From the NCBI RefSeq assembly GCF_904848585.1, contig NZ_CAJHCR010000003.1, positions 372,001 through 436,000 on the forward strand: a DNA stretch of 64,000 nt, written 5' to 3'. The translations under genes and the position numbers were made by a program. A model generated the notes under the pieces. It made no database searches. It had not been told where the DNA came from and was given only the letters and a program-made list of their open reading frames with translations. Position 1 is the first letter of the stretch. Each line of letters begins with the position of its first letter. Below are positions 34,692-44,116 of the stretch, one piece after another. Source of the stretch: Paraburkholderia kirstenboschensis. Lineage in GTDB: Bacteria > Pseudomonadota > Gammaproteobacteria > Burkholderiales > Burkholderiaceae.

Positions 34692-35030
34692 TCAGGTCGG
34701 CGTAAACACAACAACCTGGCGGTCGGCAATGTATCTGACGCCGCGCAAGAAGCGGTACTGCTGGTCGTCGGCGGTGATCCGGTTAAGCCCGATTCTCGTC
34801 AACGCCAGGATCTCGTCGGCCTGCTGGGCAGGTATGACGCCTTCGTCGCGCAGGTCCTCGAAAACGCCGGACGGATCGCCGACATAAACGCTGCGCACCT
34901 GCGTTCCGATCCGCATCAGGACCACGCTTTCGCCCTCGTCAAGCGCGAGTTCCAGGTAGCCCGCCAGCGTTCGCAACGACTCGGGCGTGCAGGTCTGCGG
35001 CTGATAGATCGCGGCATTCGATGGCGTCAT
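34692..35030 (-). CDS. Hypothetical protein, 112 aa
   Basis: A small soluble protein I do not recognise. It has an N-terminal helix (TPESLRTLAGYLELALDEGE), strands VVLMRIGTQVRSVYVG, a helix DEGVIPAQQADEILALTRIG and a terminal strand RQVVVFTPT. The mixed alpha/beta order and even charge suggest a folded domain. There is no signal peptide. GGGG lies near the start, but the ribosome site is weak. Codon use is native, so I take it as a real gene. Confidence 0.55.
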   Translation of the reverse strand: MTPSNAAIYQPQTCTPESLRTLAGYLELALDEGESVVLMRIGTQVRSVYVGDPSGVFEDLRDEGVIPAQQADEILALTRIGLNRITADDQQYRFLRGVRYIADRQVVVFTPT

Positions 35031-35154
35031 GTCTGTACCCCGTCACCCATATAAAGAAAAAGCCGCCACTATGCGTCGCGGCAATACTCGCTTCTACCAT
35101 AGGCAAGCATTGGAATATTCAAAGGCTTCCAGTCATTTTTTAACGCCGCTTTGG

Positions 35155-35214
35155 CCGGTAACCGTGCGTTAACTTGTCTTGCGGTGCCGTTTTACCGGCG
35201 TCCGGGGCCGGTAA
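35155..35214. repeat. Three CCGGTAA motifs
   Basis: CCGGTAA occurs at 35155-35161 and 35208-35214, and its complement TTACCGG at 35192-35198. The last two form a 7-bp stem with a nine-base loop. It could be an operator for the 112-aa gene or a weak terminator for the DUF6765 gene. Confidence 0.4.
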
Positions 35215-35247
35215 GCCTGGCAAACGTGTGCTTTGCAAGTGCACGCG

Positions 35248-36321
35248 TCACGCAATCCGCAGGCCATAGGCGGGCAGAACTTCCTGGGTCGTCAAGAAAC
35301 GGTGCTGTTTGACGGCGTCGTGAAAGAGCCGGTAATCGCTCTTCTCGAATGCCTCGGTCCATATCGGTTTGTCGCCGGAGTCGTCGTCAGAACGAAGACC
35401 GGTGGCTTTGTATTTCCATGAGCCGACGCCCTTGGCGATGTAGTCGGGAATGGGCTCTTTCAAGCCGGGAATGCCACCGTTTCTGACCACTTCGCACACA
35501 GCACGCAGGCGCTCGTTGTCGTCCATGATCCGGTTCGTATCGAGCAATTCCGTAACCGCCTCTTTCACATTTTCCGGCATCCCCGCCTCATTTTCGAAGT
35601 CTTCGCGCCCGGCCACATACGCACGCACCGCGCGGCACGCCATATCCGCGGCCGCGACGAAATCGGGCAGGTTATGCCTGTGTATCAGCGCGTTCCTGCC
35701 GTCGATGTAATGCCACTTTGCCCACGGCTGATCCGGATAGTGCAAGGCAGCACCGTGTCCGACGGGCAGTGCGAGGGTAAGCACATCTTCCTCGACGTGC
35801 TGGATCAGATGCTGCATAGCGAGCGTGAGGTTGGCAAGCCAGCCATTACGCGTGCAGTCCTGCGCCACGAGTGAATGAACCCGGTTCCCCGGACTTTCGA
35901 TCCCGGCAAATCCCTGGTGCGCCCATGTATCGACATACGTATGAAGCGTGACTCCGAGACGATGCAAGCCCATTTCCGTGCCGCGCTCACGGATCGCTCG
36001 CCGCACGACTTCGCGCGCGACTGCGCTGTCCGCACGGCACACTGCTTTTTCCTCGAGTGTTGCGCCCTCTCCTGCCGGCAAAAAATGAAATGGCGCCCAC
36101 ACGAGCCGGTTCTGGTCGTTCTCGGTATTGGCGTAGTCGAACGTCTTATGGGCGGTGGCGAAGCGCTCGAACGTTTCTCCGCCCTGAAAACGGAGGATGC
36201 CTGGTGTGGTCGCGTCGTCGACATACTGGCACGCATGGGCGACGGTCAGCGCCTGGTCGGGCGTCATACCGCCAACTCGGGCAACGATATAGACCACGCC
36301 GTAGTGAAAGTCGATGTTCAT
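35248..36321 (-). CDS. DUF6765 family protein (possible zinc phospholipase C-like fold)
   Basis: A 357-residue cytoplasmic-looking protein starting MNIDFHYGVVYIVARVGGMT, the DUF6765 opening. His residues cluster: HFHY-type N-terminus, AHACQYVDDA, PFHFLPAG, and LHTYVDTWAHQGFAG with an H-x3-D-x3-H spacing like that of zinc-dependent phospholipase C and P1 nuclease folds. A later HYPDQPWAKWHYIDGRN adds further candidate ligands. This points to a metal-dependent hydrolase, but no activity is known for the family as far as I recall. GAGGAG precedes the ATG. It is transcribed alone. Confidence 0.75.
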   Translation of the reverse strand: MNIDFHYGVVYIVARVGGMTPDQALTVAHACQYVDDATTPGILRFQGGETFERFATAHKTFDYANTENDQNRLVWAPFHFLPAGEGATLEEKAVCRADSAVAREVVRRAIRERGTEMGLHRLGVTLHTYVDTWAHQGFAGIESPGNRVHSLVAQDCTRNGWLANLTLAMQHLIQHVEEDVLTLALPVGHGAALHYPDQPWAKWHYIDGRNALIHRHNLPDFVAAADMACRAVRAYVAGREDFENEAGMPENVKEAVTELLDTNRIMDDNERLRAVCEVVRNGGIPGLKEPIPDYIAKGVGSWKYKATGLRSDDDSGDKPIWTEAFEKSDYRLFHDAVKQHRFLTTQEVLPAYGLRIA

Positions 36322-36485
36322 GGCAGACGCTCCTCATGCACGATGAATCACAACAACAGCATTGGTAAACGAGCGAGTGGGCGGTGAGTTAAAAGCATGC
36401 CGCTGCTTGCTGGCGTTCTTGTTATTGTTTGAAGTTCTCTTCCTGTCTCGTCGCCCCGACTGGCATCGTCCAATGCCATGCCCAT

Positions 36486-36517
36486 AAAAAAACCCCGCTG
36501 CGTTGTCCGTAGCGGGG
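36486..36517 (-). terminator. Terminator of the FKBP gene
   Basis: A 10-bp stem with one G-U pair, CCCCGCTGCG and CGTAGCGGGG, with a five-base loop. Read on the minus strand, it is followed by TTTTTTT, about 30 bases after the FKBP stop. Confidence 0.85.
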
Positions 36518-36545
36518 TCCGTTTTTCAGCGCATTGTGCGCCGCC

Positions 36546-36947
36546 TTATTTGACTATGTCGACCAGCTCGACTTCGAACGTCAAGTCGCTGTTCGGCGGA
36601 ATAACGCCCACGCCGCGGCTACCGTAAGCGGTGGCGGCTGGGCAGGTCAGTTTGGCCTTGCCGCCCACTTTCATGGTCTGAACGCCCTGCGTCCAGCACG
36701 GAATCACACGGTTGAGCGGGAATGTCGCGGTGCCGCCGTGCTTCGCGGAAGCGTCGAATTCAGTGCCGTTGGCAAGCGTGCCACGATAATTGACCTTGAC
36801 GACATCGGTGGCCGCGGGCTGCGCGCCGGTACCCTGCACGAGGTGCTCGACGATCACGCCTGAAGGCAGCTTCTCCGTAGCCGGAGCGGCGGCCATTGCC
36901 GTGGATGAAAGTACAGTGGCAGCGAGCAGAGCAACGATAGATTTCAA
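36546..36947 (-). CDS. Periplasmic FKBP-type peptidyl-prolyl isomerase
   Basis: A 133-residue protein with a signal peptide (cleavage near AMA-A at residue 20) and one FKBP domain: VKVNYRGTLANGTEFDAS, FPLNRVIPCWTQGVQTMKVG and YGSRGVGVIPPNSDLTFEVE, which carry most of the active-site aromatic residues. Two Cys (PCW, LTCP) could form a disulfide in the periplasm. It speeds proline isomerisation in exported proteins. The start codon is TTG at 36947, after CTGGAG; no ATG fits the signal peptide as well. A good terminator follows. Confidence 0.9.
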   Translation of the reverse strand: MKSIVALLAATVLSSTAMAAAPATEKLPSGVIVEHLVQGTGAQPAATDVVKVNYRGTLANGTEFDASAKHGGTATFPLNRVIPCWTQGVQTMKVGGKAKLTCPAATAYGSRGVGVIPPNSDLTFEVELVDIVK

Positions 36948-37004
36948 AACGAATCTCCAGATGGGTAGTACAGCTCATTCTAGCGCAACGACTGTTGTGT
37001 GCCG

Positions 37005-37862
37005 TTAATCTATCCGTCTTATTGCATGGTCGCCCGCCGGCGCTTCCACATGCGCGACGAAGTCCGCAAGTGCTGTTTCGCGTTCGCGGACATCGGCAAG
37101 AACCGCGGGGTCGAGCAGAGCACTAATCACTTCTTCCCGTTCGCGGCCGGCTTCTGCAATCACGTCGCCATACGGACTCCAGATCGCGCTCGCGCCACAC
37201 GTGTCCCAGCCGCCTGTGGTACCGATATGGTTGGACAAGAGAACATACATCGTGTTGTCGAACGCGCGTGCCGGGAACCAGATACGCGACTGGTGATAGC
37301 CGGACTTGACGCTGAATAGCCCGCTCACCAGATAGGCATGCGCACCGTTTACAGCCGCATGACGTGCATGCTCGGGAAAGCCCGAGTCGTAGCAGACACC
37401 GAGCGCGAGCCGCCATCCGTCCAGTTCGAGCATGCAGCCTCGCGTGCCTGGCCGGTAGATTTCCGCTTCGCTTTTATACAAATACTGCTTGTGGTAGGGC
37501 TCGGCGTCTTCGCCGCGACGATCGAACACGAGCGAAGAGATGCGCAGTCCACCGGCATCGCGCGTGGCCGCGCCCACAACCGCCGCAATGGCGTGGCGGT
37601 GGCACGCTTCGCGAATCGGGTCGAGGCGCGAATCTGATTGGTCGAACGCGTATTCCGACGGGTCGGCCGCGATCAGACCGGGTTCATATCCGCTCAGGAA
37701 CTTCTCGGGAAAAACCACCAGTCCTGCGCCGCGGTCAGCGGCTAGACCGGTCAATTCGACCGTCTTCGCTATGTTCGCCGTCACGTCCCCGCAAACCGGT
37801 TGCGCCTGGGCAGCGGCAATTTGCAATGGCACATGAGGTAACGACGCGAGTTTGTTATCCAC
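37005..37862 (-). CDS. Carbon-nitrogen hydrolase (nitrilase superfamily)
   Basis: A 285-residue nitrilase-superfamily enzyme. The catalytic triad is visible as Glu in LVVFPEKFLSGY, Lys in PYHKQYLYK and Cys in LALGVCYDSGFPEHAR. It hydrolyses a C-N bond in an amide, carbamoyl compound or nitrile. The start is a GTG at 37862 with GGAG six bases upstream; the frame is open to 37910, but that part lacks a ribosome site. It is divergent from the Lhr helicase gene with 185 bases between them. The substrate group is not clear. Confidence 0.88.
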   Translation of the reverse strand: MDNKLASLPHVPLQIAAAQAQPVCGDVTANIAKTVELTGLAADRGAGLVVFPEKFLSGYEPGLIAADPSEYAFDQSDSRLDPIREACHRHAIAAVVGAATRDAGGLRISSLVFDRRGEDAEPYHKQYLYKSEAEIYRPGTRGCMLELDGWRLALGVCYDSGFPEHARHAAVNGAHAYLVSGLFSVKSGYHQSRIWFPARAFDNTMYVLLSNHIGTTGGWDTCGASAIWSPYGDVIAEAGREREEVISALLDPAVLADVRERETALADFVAHVEAPAGDHAIRRID

Positions 37863-38047
37863 CGTAGACTCCGTTATGAAGGCACATGTAAAGCCACGGC
37901 ATTTAATCACGGACGGCTACAAAGTGGGAGTGCGAGGATATGGTGAACCAGCACGGTACATGCACGGTCCACAGAGAACTTGCACTGCCAGAACCTGCAC
38001 TGCGAACAATCGCCGCGATGCGAACCTGATGCTAATGAGCGCTCCCG

Positions 38048-40705
38048 ATGAATGAACCGGTCGACCCCGACAACCGCGAAGTTCCTCCGCCAACGGCCAT
38101 GCCGGAGCGGCGCCGCGCGCCCCGTCCGCGACGCATTCCGCGCAGCCGCGAGCAGCAGGCGCGGCTTGACGCGCGCGAGCCGGCATTCGAGCCGCTGCCG
38201 TTCGCCATCGACGAAGATGCGTTGCGCCGCCCTTTCGCCGACAAGCTTCACGCGTGGTTCGAGGCGCGCCGCTGGCAGCCTTTCGACTTTCAGCGCAAAG
38301 TCTGGCGCGAAATGGAACGAGGTGCGAGCGGATTGCTGCACGCGACCACCGGCGCGGGCAAAACGTGGGCCGTATGGTTCGGCGCGCTCGCCGCCTTCGC
38401 TCCGAGCGTGCCGTCCGCACCCGCGGTCACACGGAAACGAGCGGCAGGCACTCAACCGGAGCCGCTCACTGTTCTCTGGATCACGCCGATGCGCGCACTC
38501 GCGGCCGACACCGCGCGCGCATTGCAAAGCTCGGCGACCGAACTGGCCGTGCCATGGACAGTGGGCCTGCGAACCGGCGACACATCCACCGCAGAACGCG
38601 CGCGGCAAAACCGGCGCATGCCGTCGGCGCTGATTACCACGCCCGAGAGCCTGTCGCTCGTCCTCACGCGAGCTGACGCACGTGAAGTACTGTCGCACCT
38701 GAAACTCGTGATCGTCGACGAATGGCATGAGTTGCTCGGCAATAAGCGCGGCACGCAAACGCAACTCGCGCTTGCGCGGCTCGCGCGTTGGCGGCCGGAA
38801 CTGCAGGTGTGGGGTTTGTCGGCGACACTCGGCAACCTTCGGTTCGCAGCCGAGGTACTGCTCGCGCCTGTCAGAACGCCGCGCGTGAGCGTGCACGGCA
38901 AGCTGCCCAAAGCATTGATAGTCGATACGGTTATTCCGGAGACCATCGAGCGATTTCCGTGGGGCGGTCATATGGGCATGCGGCAGGTCGAAGCGGTCGC
39001 CGACGCCATCGGCGAGGCGCATACGTCGCTCGTATTTACGAACACCCGCTCGCAATGCGAGGTCTGGTATCAGGCACTGCTCGAAGCGCGGCCCGAATGG
39101 GCGGGTGCAATTGCATTGCATCACGGTTCGCTCGATCAGGAAGTCCGCGAGTGGGTCGAGCGCGGCTTGAAGAGCGGCATGTTGAAAGTAGTTGTATGCA
39201 CATCGAGCCTGGATCTCGGCGTGGACTTTCTGCCGGTGGAGCGTGTGTTCCAGATCGGCTCGCCCAAAGGCGTCGCGCGTTTGATGCAGCGTGCAGGCCG
39301 CTCCGGCCACGCGCCGGGGCGTCCGTCGCGCGTGACGATCGTGCCTACGCACGCGCTGGAACTCGTCGAAGCGGCCGCGGCGCGGGAAGCGGTTGAAAAG
39401 CGGCAAATAGAAGGCCGTGAAACGCCGGAGAAGCCGTTCGACGTCCTGGTTCAACACCTGGTGACCGTGGCGATCGGAGGCGGCTTCAACGCGCGCGAGC
39501 TTTACGACGAAATTCGCACCGCGTATGCGTACCGGCATCTCACGCAAAATGAATTCGATTGGGCATTAGGCTTCGTGGAGGGCGGCGGCACTGCGTTGCG
39601 CGCGTATCCGGACTACCATCGCGTGGTGCGCGAAAGCGACGGTTTATATCGCGTGCCACGCGAGGACCTTGTGCGGCGGCATCGCAACAACGTCGGCACT
39701 ATCGTCGCAAACGGCACACTGAACGTCGCTTATCTGGCAGGCGGACGCATCGGCGCAATAGAAGAGTCCTTTGTTTCGCGGCTTAAACCGGGCGATATCT
39801 TTACCTTTGGCGGTCGCGCGCTGGAATTGATTCGTGTGCAGGACATGACCGCGTGGGTCAAGCGCGCGGCGTCGGGACGCGGTGCAATGCCGCAATGGGC
39901 GGGTAGCCGCATGCCGCTCTCTTCTGAACTCGCCGAGGCGACATTGACGATGCTCGCGCGCGCCGCGGTCGGCATCTATGACGAACCGGAAATGCGCGCG
40001 GTTCGGCCGCTGCTCGAACTGCAGCAGAAGTGGTCGGCGTTGCCGGAGCCCGGCGTGCTGGTCGCAGAAGTACTCAAATCGCGCGAAGGGCACCACTTTT
40101 TCTGTTATCCATTTGCAGGGCGCACCGCGCATATCGGTCTGGGCGCATTGCTCGCATGGCGAGTGGCGCGCGAGAAGCCGGGCACGTTCTCCATTTCAAT
40201 GAACGACTACGGTTTCGAGCTGTTGTCCGCGCAACCATTCGATTGGGCTGCGGAACTGGAGAGCGGTTTGCTGTCCCTTGAAGAACTCGACCACGACATA
40301 CTCGCGAGCCTCAATTCGTCGGAGCTCTCCAAACGGCGTTTCCGGGAAATCGCGCGGGTGTCGGGACTCGTGTTTCAGGGGCACCCCGGCCAGCAGAAAA
40401 GCGCGCGGCAATTGCAGGCTTCCAGTGGCCTGTTTTACGATATTTTCCGCAACCACGACAGCGGCAATTTATTACTCAATCAGGCGGACGCCGAAGTGCT
40501 ATTGCAAGAACTCGACGCTAAACGCATTCGCTCCGCGCTCGAACGGATGAATGAAAGCCGCCTCGTTCTCACGCGCCCGAAAAAGCCGACGCCGTTCGCG
40601 TTCCCGCTCATTGTCGGACGCTTACGCGAAAAGGTCAGCACGGAGAAGCTTGCGGATCGCGTCGAGCGAATGCTCGCGGAACTGGAAAAGGCGGCTCGCG
40701 CATGA
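38048..40705 (+). CDS. Lhr-type (ligase-associated) DEXH-box DNA helicase
   Basis: An 885-residue superfamily 2 helicase of the Lhr-Core type. After a basic, disordered N-terminus (1-55) come Walker A ATTGAGKT (99-106), the DEXH box [17 protein letters not shown], the SAT-like LSATLGN, and the second RecA domain with [22 protein letters not shown] and [13 protein letters not shown]. The rest is the Lhr winged-helix and core domain. It unwinds DNA, or RNA:DNA hybrids, with 3'-5' polarity in characterised homologues. Its ATGA overlap with the metallophosphoesterase gene is typical of the Lhr-MPE-ligase-exonuclease repair cluster. Confidence 0.92.
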   Translation: MNEPVDPDNREVPPPTAMPERRRAPRPRRIPRSREQQARLDAREPAFEPLPFAIDEDALRRPFADKLHAWFEARRWQPFDFQRKVWREMERGASGLLHATTGAGKTWAVWFGALAAFAPSVPSAPAVTRKRAAGTQPEPLTVLWITPMRALAADTARALQSSATELAVPWTVGLRTGDTSTAERARQNRRMPSALITTPESLSLVLTRADAREVLSHLKLVIVDEWHELLGNKRGTQTQLALARLARWRPELQVWGLSATLGNLRFAAEVLLAPVRTPRVSVHGKLPKALIVDTVIPETIERFPWGGHMGMRQVEAVADAIGEAHTSLVFTNTRSQCEVWYQALLEARPEWAGAIALHHGSLDQEVREWVERGLKSGMLKVVVCTSSLDLGVDFLPVERVFQIGSPKGVARLMQRAGRSGHAPGRPSRVTIVPTHALELVEAAAAREAVEKRQIEGRETPEKPFDVLVQHLVTVAIGGGFNARELYDEIRTAYAYRHLTQNEFDWALGFVEGGGTALRAYPDYHRVVRESDGLYRVPREDLVRRHRNNVGTIVANGTLNVAYLAGGRIGAIEESFVSRLKPGDIFTFGGRALELIRVQDMTAWVKRAASGRGAMPQWAGSRMPLSSELAEATLTMLARAAVGIYDEPEMRAVRPLLELQQKWSALPEPGVLVAEVLKSREGHHFFCYPFAGRTAHIGLGALLAWRVAREKPGTFSISMNDYGFELLSAQPFDWAAELESGLLSLEELDHDILASLNSSELSKRRFREIARVSGLVFQGHPGQQKSARQLQASSGLFYDIFRNHDSGNLLLNQADAEVLLQELDAKRIRSALERMNESRLVLTRPKKPTPFAFPLIVGRLREKVSTEKLADRVERMLAELEKAARA

Positions 40706-41364
40706 AGCCTGCTTCGTTGCCGGTCGAAATCGCCGGTCAGGCACTCGTGCTGTCGAGCTTGCGCGCGGCGTTCGATCCTGCGCTGCGCTGTCTTTTCGTT
40801 GCGGATGCGCATTTCGGCAAGGACGCGGTATTCCGTGCGCGCGGCGTTCCGGTGCCGGTCGGCTCGACTGCCGACAACCTGATGCGCCTCGACATTCTGA
40901 TCGCCGAATTCGAACCGGCCACGCTCGTATTTCTCGGCGATCTGCTGCATGCGCGCGAGGCGCACGCCGACGAAACACTCAATGCGTTGCACGTCTGGCG
41001 CGCCCGGCATGCGGCGTTGCGGGTCGTGCTGGTTGAAGGCAATCACGATCGGCATGCGGGCGCCTTGCCCATTACGCTCAACGTCGACTATGTGCAGGAG
41101 CCCTGGCGCATGGGACCGTGGGCATTGTGTCATCACCCGCAGAACGTCGAAGGTGCTTACGCACTCGCCGGCCATTTGCATCCCGTCTATCGAATCGCAA
41201 CGCGCAACGACTCCGTTCGCGTGCCGTGCTTTCGTTTCGGCCCGCAATATGGCGTATTGCCCGCGTTCGGCAGCTTTACCGGAGGTGCGCGCGACGACGG
41301 CCGCGTCAGCGGAGAAAGAGTCTTTCTAGTGGCTCACGAGAAGGTCATCGAGGTGCCTCGCTGA
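40702..41364 (+). CDS. pdeM: Ligase-associated DNA damage response endonuclease (MPE/PdeM)
   Basis: A 220-residue binuclear metallophosphoesterase. The five metal motifs are all seen: [10 protein letters not shown] (D-x-H), LGDLLHA (GD), VEGNHDRH (GNHD), LCHHPQ and LAGHLHPVY (G-H-x-H). Homologues are manganese-dependent DNA endonucleases acting with the Lhr-Core helicase encoded just upstream; the two genes overlap by four bases. The DNA ligase and exonuclease usually found beside them are not within this window's neighbourhood. The protein acts in the cytoplasm. Confidence 0.9.
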   Translation: MKPASLPVEIAGQALVLSSLRAAFDPALRCLFVADAHFGKDAVFRARGVPVPVGSTADNLMRLDILIAEFEPATLVFLGDLLHAREAHADETLNALHVWRARHAALRVVLVEGNHDRHAGALPITLNVDYVQEPWRMGPWALCHHPQNVEGAYALAGHLHPVYRIATRNDSVRVPCFRFGPQYGVLPAFGSFTGGARDDGRVSGERVFLVAHEKVIEVPR

Positions 41365-41699
41365 TCATGCACGCAGCGCACTGCTGCGTCGCTTTTGTCA
41401 TATGTGTCGTAGTGCAACGCTCGCACATCTGCCGACCCAACACTTTCAAACACGATCTTTTCCGCAAGCACATGCACCATTGACCGCGCAAGCGCCGCTG
41501 TAGTGCCGTCTTGGGTCCGCGGAAGCCCGCGCTACGGGCATCCGCGCGAGCGTTGAGCCGCACGCGGGTTTACGTGTGTTTGACTAAATCAGACAGCCCC
41601 GTTTACTGGACGCTGAACCAACCTGTCAAGAATCTTGCGATCTACCTGGTCAGTCAACGGTGCTCAACGAGCGCCCTCACCAAACCTTGGAGACAAACC
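41365..41699. other. Intergenic region before FAD oxidoreductase gene
   Basis: A stretch of 335 bases. A frame from 41511 joins the next gene but lacks a ribosome site. TTGACT at about 41580 and TTTACT 16 bases on could form a weak promoter. I see no terminator with a T-run and no RNA gene. Confidence 0.4.
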
Positions 41700-43088
41700 A
41701 TGGCTCAAGTGTCGAACAGCGCCATCGAGGAACTAAAAACCGCTGTACGTGGGCAGCTCCTGCTGCCCGACGATGCCGGTTTTGACGAAGCACGCAGCAT
41801 CTGGAATGCAATGATCGACCGCCGCCCTGCGATGATCCTGCGCTGCGCCGGCGTCGCCGACGTACGGCGCGGCGTGGCCTTCGCGCGCGACAACGGTCTG
41901 CCGCTGGCGATTCGCGGCGGCGGTCATAACATTGCCGGCAGCGCCTTGTGCGACGATGGCCTTGTGCTGGATTTCTCGCTGATGAAATCGGTGCGAATCG
42001 ACCCGTTCGCGAGACACGCGTACGTCGAACCGGGCGCGACGCTCGCTGACTTCGATCATGAAGCGCAGGCCTTCGGGCTTGCAACGCCGCTGGGCATCAA
42101 TTCGACGACTGGCGTGGCAGGCTTGACGCTTGGTGGCGGTTTCGGCTGGCTTAGCCGCAAATACGGCATGACGGTGGACAACCTGATTTCAGCCGACGTG
42201 GTCACCGCCGATGGCGAATTGCTTCGCGCTAGCGCCGACTCGAATGAAGACCTGTTCTGGGCGATTCGCGGCGGCGGCGGCAACTTCGGCGTGGTCACGT
42301 CATTTGTGTTCGCGTTGCATCCGGTGGGACCGATGGTGTACAGCGGACTCGTCGTATTACCGCTCGATCAGGCGAGGGACGCCCTCGTCAAATATCGCGC
42401 GGCAGCCGCGGACATGCCGGACGAACTCAGTGTGTGGGCCGTTCTCCGGCTCGCACCGCCGCTGCCGTTCCTGCCCTCCGACGTGCACGGCCAGCCAGTC
42501 ATCATCTTCGCGATGTGCTACACCGGGCCCACCGCGGACGGCCCTTCGGCGGTGGCGCAAGTGAAGACCTTCGGCACGCCGGTCGGCGAACATCTCGGCG
42601 AAATGCCGTTCGCAATGTGGCAAAAGGCGTTCGACCCGTTGCTCGCGCCGGGATCGCGCAATTACTGGAAGTCCCACAACCTCGCCGGCATCGACGATGG
42701 CCTGATCGAGGCACTGCTCCAGTCGATCCAGAATCTGCCGTCTCCGCAGTGTGAGATTTTCTTTGGACAGATTGGCGGACAAACGCAGCGCGTACCTGTG
42801 AACGCAACAGCCTATTCGAGTCGCGACACTCAATACGCCATGAACGTGCACGGCCGCTGGGAAGATCCCGCCGACGACGACCGTTGCATATCGTGGGCGC
42901 GCGCGTTTTTCGATGCATCGGCGCCGTTCTCGCTCGGTAGCGTCTACGTCAACTTCATGACGCAAGAAGAAGCGGGCCGCGTCGCCGACGCGTACGGTCC
43001 GAACTATGAACGGCTCGTCGCCGTAAAAAGCCGTTATGACCCGCACAATCTCTTCAGTCACAACCAGAACATTCGCCCGGCCGTGTAG
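41700..43088 (+). CDS. FAD-binding oxidoreductase, berberine-bridge (BBE) type
   Basis: A 462-residue flavoprotein of the PCMH/VAO fold. The FAD loop IRGGGHNIAGSALCDDGLVL carries the His that binds FAD covalently in BBE-like enzymes; no partner Cys is obvious, so one covalent link is likely. GINSTTGVAGLTLGGGFGWL and WAIRGGGGNFGVVTSF complete the FAD domain. The C-terminal BBE segment is YGPNYERLVAVKSRYDPHNL, then FSHNQNI. Such enzymes oxidise sugars, alcohols or alkaloid-like compounds. No signal peptide is seen from the ATG at 41700, which follows GGAGACAAACC. The substrate is unknown. Confidence 0.9.
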   Translation: MAQVSNSAIEELKTAVRGQLLLPDDAGFDEARSIWNAMIDRRPAMILRCAGVADVRRGVAFARDNGLPLAIRGGGHNIAGSALCDDGLVLDFSLMKSVRIDPFARHAYVEPGATLADFDHEAQAFGLATPLGINSTTGVAGLTLGGGFGWLSRKYGMTVDNLISADVVTADGELLRASADSNEDLFWAIRGGGGNFGVVTSFVFALHPVGPMVYSGLVVLPLDQARDALVKYRAAAADMPDELSVWAVLRLAPPLPFLPSDVHGQPVIIFAMCYTGPTADGPSAVAQVKTFGTPVGEHLGEMPFAMWQKAFDPLLAPGSRNYWKSHNLAGIDDGLIEALLQSIQNLPSPQCEIFFGQIGGQTQRVPVNATAYSSRDTQYAMNVHGRWEDPADDDRCISWARAFFDASAPFSLGSVYVNFMTQEEAGRVADAYGPNYERLVAVKSRYDPHNLFSHNQNIRPAV

Positions 43089-43113
43089 CGCCGGAACGTG
43101 ACAATTCGCCAGA

Positions 43114-43143
43114 CCCGCGTGCGCAAACTCCTTGCCACGCGGG
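43114..43143 (+). terminator. Possible hairpin after the BBE-type gene
   Basis: CCCGCGTG at 43114-43121 pairs with CACGCGGG at 43136-43143, with an inner GCAA/TTGC stem. No T-run follows, so termination is uncertain. Confidence 0.35.
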
Positions 43144-43288
43144 CCGCCATGCCGTCTTTGCGCGGGCGACATGCGCAGGCACGGGAAATGCTCCTTTATC
43201 ATTGACATCGGTCTAACGGCCGACGTCACGGCATTACCGTTTCATCGATAAAGAAAAACCACCTCGATAACGTAAAAGGACAAATAAC

Positions 43289-43879
43289 ATGCGCAGACGA
43301 CAATTCATCACGACGGCCGGCGCGGCTTTCGCTACCGCGAGTCTCGGCCTCGCCGGTTGCACCACCACGTCCTCGTCTTCGAACGGGTCGGCGTCCGCCA
43401 ACGCCAGCAAGCGCGATACGATCAACGCGGGTGTCGACTCAACGCTTTCGCGTCTGTACGCGAACGTCAGTGGTTCGCGCGAACTCGTGGCGAAAGCGCG
43501 CGGCGTGCTGGTGTTTCCGTCGGTGATTTCCGCGGGCTTCTGGGTTGGCGGCCAATATGGCGAAGGCGCGCTGCGCGTGGGTGGCCGCACGAGCGGCTAC
43601 TACAGCACGGTGGCCGGCTCGTTTGGCTTGCAGATCGGCGCACAGTCGAAAGCGCTCGTCTTCCTCTTCATGACGCAGGAAGCACTCGACAAATTCCTCA
43701 ACAGCCAGGGCTGGGCAGCCGGCGCTGACGCGACCGTTGCCGTGCTGAAGGTCGGCGCGAATGGCGCGATCGATACGTCGACCGCGACGAGCCCGGTCGA
43801 AGCATTCGTTCTGACGAACGGCGGCCTGATGGCCGGCGTATCGCTCGAAGGCACTAAGGTCTCGCGCCTCATCATCTGA
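43289..43879 (+). CDS. SYLF-domain lipoprotein (BPSL1445 family)
   Basis: A 196-residue lipoprotein. The N-terminus MRRRQFITTAGAAF has a twin-arginine pattern, and the lipobox LAGC puts the lipidated Cys at residue 24. A Ser/Asn linker follows, then the SYLF lipid-binding domain (about 42-196) with LVAKARGVLVFPSVISAGFW, GSFGLQIGAQSKALVFLFMT and a final AGVSLEGTKV. The Burkholderia pseudomallei homologue BPSL1445 is a known immunoreactive antigen. The protein should sit in the outer membrane facing the periplasm or surface. Confidence 0.92.
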   Translation: MRRRQFITTAGAAFATASLGLAGCTTTSSSSNGSASANASKRDTINAGVDSTLSRLYANVSGSRELVAKARGVLVFPSVISAGFWVGGQYGEGALRVGGRTSGYYSTVAGSFGLQIGAQSKALVFLFMTQEALDKFLNSQGWAAGADATVAVLKVGANGAIDTSTATSPVEAFVLTNGGLMAGVSLEGTKVSRLII

Positions 43880-43891
43880 TTGACGTCAGAA

Positions 43892-43921
43892 GCCACGCGG
43901 CCGCCTTGCGGACCGCGTGGC
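43892..43921 (+). terminator. Possible hairpin after the SYLF lipoprotein gene
   Basis: GCCACGCGG (43892-43900) pairs with CCGCGTGGC (43913-43921), starting 13 bases after the stop. Only short T clusters follow, so it may be a stabilising hairpin instead of a strict terminator. Confidence 0.4.
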
Positions 43922-44116
43922 GATGGTTCTTGCGCTTCTCTGCGCGATCAAGCCAAGACGCTGCGGGCGCTGCCGGTCAAAACCACTGACCTGCTGTAAA
44001 ATCCACCCCTTTCGCAAACGCCCGGCCCCCGAAACACCTCAGGCCAGGACGCTCACGTTGCCAGGCATCTGCATCTCCCGATGCAGCGTTCGCCGCGGCA
44101 AACCACCTCGCTCAAG

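Noticed and set aside
37907..39547. A 546-codon minus-strand frame over the Lhr helicase start
   Set aside because: It is antisense to the helicase motifs, is Arg/Cys-rich and has no ribosome site.
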